From positions 1 to 38,642 of the forward strand of contig NZ_BLAF01000090.1 of assembly GCF_009687885.1 (NCBI RefSeq): DNA of 38,642 nucleotides, in the 5' to 3' direction. This DNA is from Acrocarpospora pleiomorpha. GTDB lineage: Bacteria; Actinomycetota; Actinomycetes; Streptosporangiales; Streptosporangiaceae. The notes under the pieces were generated by a model, which had not been told where the DNA came from, did no database searches, and saw only the letters and a program-made list of their open reading frames with translations. Shown here piece after piece: positions 35,342-38,642 of the stretch. Position 1 is the stretch's first letter; every line of letters starts with the position of its first letter. The position numbers and the translations under genes are program-made.

Positions 35342-36457
35342 ATGTCGTTAAATCCGCGCCTCGTCAAAGAGAGTTTCTCAGCCATCGAGCCCGTCGCGGA
35401 CAAGGCCGCCGCGTACTTCTATGGGCGCCTTTTCGCGGAAAATCCGCATTTGAGGGGAATGTTCCCTCCGGCCATGGACGTGCAGCGCGACCGCCTGTTC
35501 GGCGCGCTCACCCGAATCGTCTGGATGCTCGACAGCCCGGGCAGCCTGGGGGGGTACCTGGGACAGCTGGGCCGCGATCACCGCAAGTACGGCGTCGTCG
35601 CCGAGCACTACACCGCGGTCGGCAACGCACTGGTCGCCACGATCAAGCGGTTCGCCGCCGAGGCGTGGAACTCCGAGGTCGAGGCCGCCTGGGTGGCCGC
35701 GTACACGGCCGCCGCCGATCTGATGATCGGGTCGGCCGACGCGGACGCGGGGGTGTCCCCGGCCTGGTGGCTGGCGGAGGTGATCGACCACGAGTTGCGC
35801 GCGCCCGACATCGCCGTGGTCACGCTCCGCCCGGGCCAGCCCCTGGACTTCGCCCCCGGCCAGTACGTCAGCGTGCAGACCGCCCGCTGGCCGCGCGTCT
35901 GGCGGACGTACTCGATCGCCAACGCGCCGCGGGCGGACAACACGATCCGGCTGCACGTGCGGGCCCTGCCCGGCGGCTGGGTGAGCACCGCGCTGGCCCT
36001 GCACACCCGGATCGGCGACCAGGTGCTGCTCGGGCCGCCGGTGGGCACGATGGCGCTGACCGACTCGGGCCGCGACCTCCTGTGCGTGGCGGGCGGCACC
36101 GGCCTGGCGCCGCTGAAGGCGATCGTCGAGCAGGTGATCGCCTCGGGCAAGCGGCCCAACGTGCACCTGCTGGTCGGCGCCCGCAGGGCCTGTGACCTCT
36201 ACGACATGCCGGATCTGGTCCGGATGGAGTCGGGGTTCCCCTGGTTGCGGGTCATGCCGATCGTCTCGGAGGAGCCCGCCTACGACGGCATGCGCGGCCA
36301 GGTGCCCGACGCGATGGCGCGGTTCCACTCCTGGACGGAGCACGAGGTCTACGTCTGCGGACCGGCCGGTATGGTCAATGAGACCGTGCGCCGCCTGCAG
36401 CGTGCCGGGATTCCGCTCAGCCGGATCCACCGGGACACGATCCAGGGGGAGCTGTAA
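35342..36457 (+). CDS. Flavohaemoglobin-like protein (globin plus FAD/NAD(P) reductase)
   Basis: 371 residues from the ATG at 35342; a GTG five codons earlier is an alternative. The globin domain (1-135) has FYGRLFAENPHLRGMFP, including the B-helix Tyr, and the proximal His in LGRDHRKYGVV. The reductase domain follows: WRTYSIANAP (FAD-binding RxYS), LLCVAGGTGLAPLKAIV (NAD(P) site) and VYVCGPAGMV at the end. Flavohaemoglobins turn nitric oxide into nitrate using NADPH and oxygen, protecting the cytoplasm from nitrosative stress. Length is slightly below the usual 390-400. It is preceded by a long control region and followed by the Asp-box gene after 96 bp. Confidence 0.9.
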   Translation: MSLNPRLVKESFSAIEPVADKAAAYFYGRLFAENPHLRGMFPPAMDVQRDRLFGALTRIVWMLDSPGSLGGYLGQLGRDHRKYGVVAEHYTAVGNALVATIKRFAAEAWNSEVEAAWVAAYTAAADLMIGSADADAGVSPAWWLAEVIDHELRAPDIAVVTLRPGQPLDFAPGQYVSVQTARWPRVWRTYSIANAPRADNTIRLHVRALPGGWVSTALALHTRIGDQVLLGPPVGTMALTDSGRDLLCVAGGTGLAPLKAIVEQVIASGKRPNVHLLVGARRACDLYDMPDLVRMESGFPWLRVMPIVSEEPAYDGMRGQVPDAMARFHSWTEHEVYVCGPAGMVNETVRRLQRAGIPLSRIHRDTIQGEL

Positions 36458-36553
36458 TCACCCGTCCGCCAGCGCGTTCCCCGCCTGACTGGCAGCATGG
36501 GCCCTGAGCCGTCCGCCACGGGACTTCGCCCGGCATCCCAAGGAGGTCACCTT

Positions 36554-37630
36554 ATGGACGCACTGCTCGCGATCGGCACCCGTAAGGGGTTGTTCCTCGC
36601 CCGATCGTCCGGCAACGGCCCGTACAAGATGGATCCGGTGCATTTCGCCAACGTGGCCGTGCACGCGGTGACGATCGACACCCGGACGGAGCGACCGCGG
36701 GTGATCGCCGCGATCGAGTGGGGGCACTTCGGGCCCTCCGTGCTCTGGTCGGACGATCTCGGCGCGACCTGGCAGGAGGCGGAGCGGCCGCCGGTGGCCT
36801 TTCCCGAGCAGACGGGCACGACGCTGGAGAAGGTGTGGCAGCTCCAGCCGTCGCCGACCGAGCCGGGTGTGGTCTGGGCGGGGGCCGAGCCGGCGGCGCT
36901 GTTCCGCTCCGAGGACGGCGGCCAGAGCTTCCGGCTGATGGAAGGGCTCTGGGATCACCCGACCCGGCCGCAGTGGGTGCCGGGCGGGGGCGGCATGTGC
37001 CTGCACACGGTGATCCCGCACGCCACCGATCCGGCCAGGATCGGGGTGGCGGTCTCCACGGCGGGCTTCTTCCGGAGCGAGGACGGCGGCGGCACCTGGG
37101 AGCCCGCCAACCGCGGGATCAAGGTGCCGTTCAACCCCGAGGGGAGCCAGTATCCGGACTTCGGGCAGTGCGTGCACAAGGTGGCCAACCACCCGGCGCG
37201 GCCCGAGCGGCTGTTCCTGCAGCACCACTGGGGCGTCTACCGATCCGACGATTTCGGCACGAACTGGACATCGATCGGCGACAACCTGCCGTCCGACTTC
37301 GGCTTCCCGATCGTGATAAATCACGATAAGCCGGATACCGCGTTCGTTTTCCCGCTCCATGGGGACATGGATCGCAGTCCGGTCGGGCATCGGTATCAGG
37401 TCTTCCGCACCGACGACGCGGGCGACACCTGGCGGGCCCTCGCCCAGGGCCTGCCGGACGAGCCTGTCTACTCCTCGATCCTGCGCGACGCCATGACCGC
37501 CTCCGCCGCCGGGCTGTTCTTCGGCACCCGGGACGGCGAGGTCTACGGCTCCGCCGACGAGGGCGAGAGCTGGGACCTGATCGCCCGCCACCTGCCCGAT
37601 GTCTTCACCACGCGAGCGGCGGTGCTGTAG
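36554..37630 (+). CDS. Asp-box (BNR/sialidase-like) beta-propeller protein
   Basis: 358 residues from an ATG at 36554 with a perfect AGGAGG at 36541-36546. The sequence begins LLAIGTRKGLFLARS and carries at least five Asp-box turns of the form S/T-x-D-x-G-x-T/S-W/F: SDDLGATW, SEDGGQSF, SEDGGGTW, SDDFGTNW and SADEGESW, with TDDAGDTW as a sixth. It should fold as a propeller of the sialidase/photosynthesis-assembly-factor type. There is no signal peptide and the sialidase catalytic Arg/Tyr pattern is not evident, so a binding role is at least as likely as hydrolysis. The stop directly abuts the GTG of the MoaD-like gene, so the pair is co-translated. Confidence 0.83.
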   Translation: MDALLAIGTRKGLFLARSSGNGPYKMDPVHFANVAVHAVTIDTRTERPRVIAAIEWGHFGPSVLWSDDLGATWQEAERPPVAFPEQTGTTLEKVWQLQPSPTEPGVVWAGAEPAALFRSEDGGQSFRLMEGLWDHPTRPQWVPGGGGMCLHTVIPHATDPARIGVAVSTAGFFRSEDGGGTWEPANRGIKVPFNPEGSQYPDFGQCVHKVANHPARPERLFLQHHWGVYRSDDFGTNWTSIGDNLPSDFGFPIVINHDKPDTAFVFPLHGDMDRSPVGHRYQVFRTDDAGDTWRALAQGLPDEPVYSSILRDAMTASAAGLFFGTRDGEVYGSADEGESWDLIARHLPDVFTTRAAVL

Positions 37631-37939
37631 GTGGCCAAACCGGTCACGCTGGTCACGTTCGTGCTGCCGAGCACGCTCCGCCACTGGGTCGGCGACCTGA
37701 CCGAGGTCAAGGTGTTCGCCGTCGCCGCCTCCGACGACGACCTGCCGACCCTGGGCGGAGCGCTCGACACGCTCCGCCGCACCCACCCGTCGCTGGAGGA
37801 GCGCCTGCGCGACGAGTACGGCAGCCTGCGCCGCCACATCAGCATCTTCGTGTGCGGCGAGAACGCCCGCCGCTTCGGCGGCCTCGACTGCGCCCTTCCC
37901 CCGGGCGCGGAGGTGTACGTCCTCCCGGCGTTAACCTAG
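37631..37939 (+). CDS. MoaD/ThiS-like beta-grasp protein lacking the terminal Gly-Gly
   Basis: 102 residues from a GTG that directly follows the TAG of the propeller gene. The C-terminal half fits the ubiquitin-like MoaD/ThiS fold: HISIFVCGENARRFGGLDCALPPG then AEVYVLPA. In sulfur carriers the chain ends in Gly-Gly, which is adenylated and thiocarboxylated; here it ends ALPPGAEVYVLPALT with no glycine pair. It may be a non-carrier binding partner or need processing. Tight pairing with the propeller gene suggests a complex. The stop overlaps that of thyX, which is convergent. Confidence 0.8.
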   Translation: MAKPVTLVTFVLPSTLRHWVGDLTEVKVFAVAASDDDLPTLGGALDTLRRTHPSLEERLRDEYGSLRRHISIFVCGENARRFGGLDCALPPGAEVYVLPALT

Positions 37940-38642
37940 GGAGCGACGCGCCCGTTGCCGTTGAAGGCCTCGTGGGTGAGCGGCATCAGCTCGGCCCAGA
38001 GCGCCTCCATCTTCTCGGCCACCATCTCGATCTCCCGCTGCGGGAAGGACTGCACCGCCGCCCGGTCGTCCTTGGTTCGCAGGGACAGGAAGTGCATCAG
38101 CGCCCGGGCGTTGCACGTCGCGTACATGGAGGAGAACAGCCCCACCGGGAGCACCGCGCGGGCCACCTCACGGGCGATCCCGGCCTCCAGCATCTCCTGG
38201 TAGGCCGCGTACGACTGCCGGTAGGACCCCTCCATGACCCGCTCGACCAGCGCGTGCTGCTCGTCGGTGCCGTCGGCGAACACGTACTTGCCGGGCCGCC
38301 CCTCCTGCACGAGCTTGCGATCCTTGCCCGGCACGTAGAAGACGGGCTGCAGCTCCCGGTAGCGCCCGCTCTCCTCGTTGTACGACCAGACCCGGTGCCG
38401 GTGGAACTCGCGGAACACGAAGATGGGCGCGCTGATGAAGAAGGTCATCGAGTTGTGCTCGAACGGGCTGCCGTGCCGGTCGCGCATGAGGAAGTTGATC
38501 AGCCCCTTGGACCGCTGCGGATCCTTGTGGACCTCCTCCAGTGACTGCTCCCCCGCCGTCGAGACCCGCGCCGCCCACAGCACGTCGCTGTCGGACGCGC
38601 TGTGCTTGACCAGTTCGACGGTGACATCACTCTGGATCTTTA
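37936..38642 (-). CDS. thyX: FAD-dependent thymidylate synthase ThyX, 5'-partial
   Basis: About 234 residues are visible; the gene starts beyond the right edge. ThyX makes dTMP from dUMP using methylenetetrahydrofolate and FADH2. The ThyX signature RHRxxSxNExSxRY is present as RHRVWSYNEESGRY, preceded by FVFREFHRHR and followed by ARAVLPVGLFSSMYATCNARALMHFLSLR. In typical homologues the segment VELVKHSASDSDVLWAARVSTAGE lies close to the N-terminus, so only a short N-terminal piece is missing. Convergent with the MoaD-like gene, with overlapping stop codons. Confidence 0.96.
   Translation of the reverse strand, partial: KIQSDVTVELVKHSASDSDVLWAARVSTAGEQSLEEVHKDPQRSKGLINFLMRDRHGSPFEHNSMTFFISAPIFVFREFHRHRVWSYNEESGRYRELQPVFYVPGKDRKLVQEGRPGKYVFADGTDEQHALVERVMEGSYRQSYAAYQEMLEAGIAREVARAVLPVGLFSSMYATCNARALMHFLSLRTKDDRAAVQSFPQREIEMVAEKMEALWAELMPLTHEAFNGNGRVAP

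Overview
The window is high-GC DNA with short intergenic gaps, many GTG starts, overlapping GTGA stop/start junctions, a ThyX thymidylate synthase, a FurA-KatG pair and an Lsr2-type DNA-binding domain. This points to an actinomycete, plausibly a Streptosporangiales relative such as Nonomuraea. The order is inferred from protein style only. I saw no rRNA, tRNA, CRISPR array or intact insertion sequence.

Layout. 1-6262 (+): a compact catabolic or uptake operon with a gamma-glutamyltransferase-like enzyme (5' end outside the window), aspartate dehydrogenase, a NitT/TauT-type ABC importer, a Rieske oxygenase, a SnoaL/NTF2-like protein and a small orphan. 6441-8153 (+): a lipoprotein and a GH16-like protein with an altered catalytic motif. 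8782-13788 (+): a 1668-aa SF1 helicase with a Vsr-like nuclease and a C-terminal Lsr2-like DNA-binding domain, a candidate genome-defence protein. 14037-17616: a secreted small protein, then an MFS exporter, a PPOX-fold protein and a GNAT acetyltransferase.

17679-25006 (-): seven co-directional genes in visibly more AT-rich DNA. In transcription order they are a 14-blade WD40 protein, a 90-aa orphan, an MFS exporter, a methyltransferase, a GTP cyclohydrolase II and two glycosyltransferases. GTP cyclohydrolase II, WD-repeat protein, methyltransferase and exporter together recall the toxoflavin (tox) pathway of Burkholderia. Here the set comes with two glycosyltransferases and without recognisable ToxD or ToxE, so it may make an undescribed, possibly glycosylated, GTP-derived heterocycle. 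This is the best candidate for a new system in the window.

25497-29337: a questin-oxidase-like protein, a strong bidirectional terminator, and a furA-katG operon. 29712-32048: an Erm 23S rRNA methyltransferase preceded by a 17-codon leader peptide with an Arg-Met-Arg (+x+) stalling motif and competing hairpins around the ribosome-binding site, convergent with a cytochrome P450. 32252-38642: a membrane KAP-like P-loop NTPase, a class C26 amidotransferase-like protein with Ser in place of the nucleophilic Cys, a flavohaemoglobin, an Asp-box propeller protein paired with a MoaD-like protein that lacks the Gly-Gly tail, and thyX running off the right edge.

All functions are read from motifs and recalled family knowledge; no database search was run.
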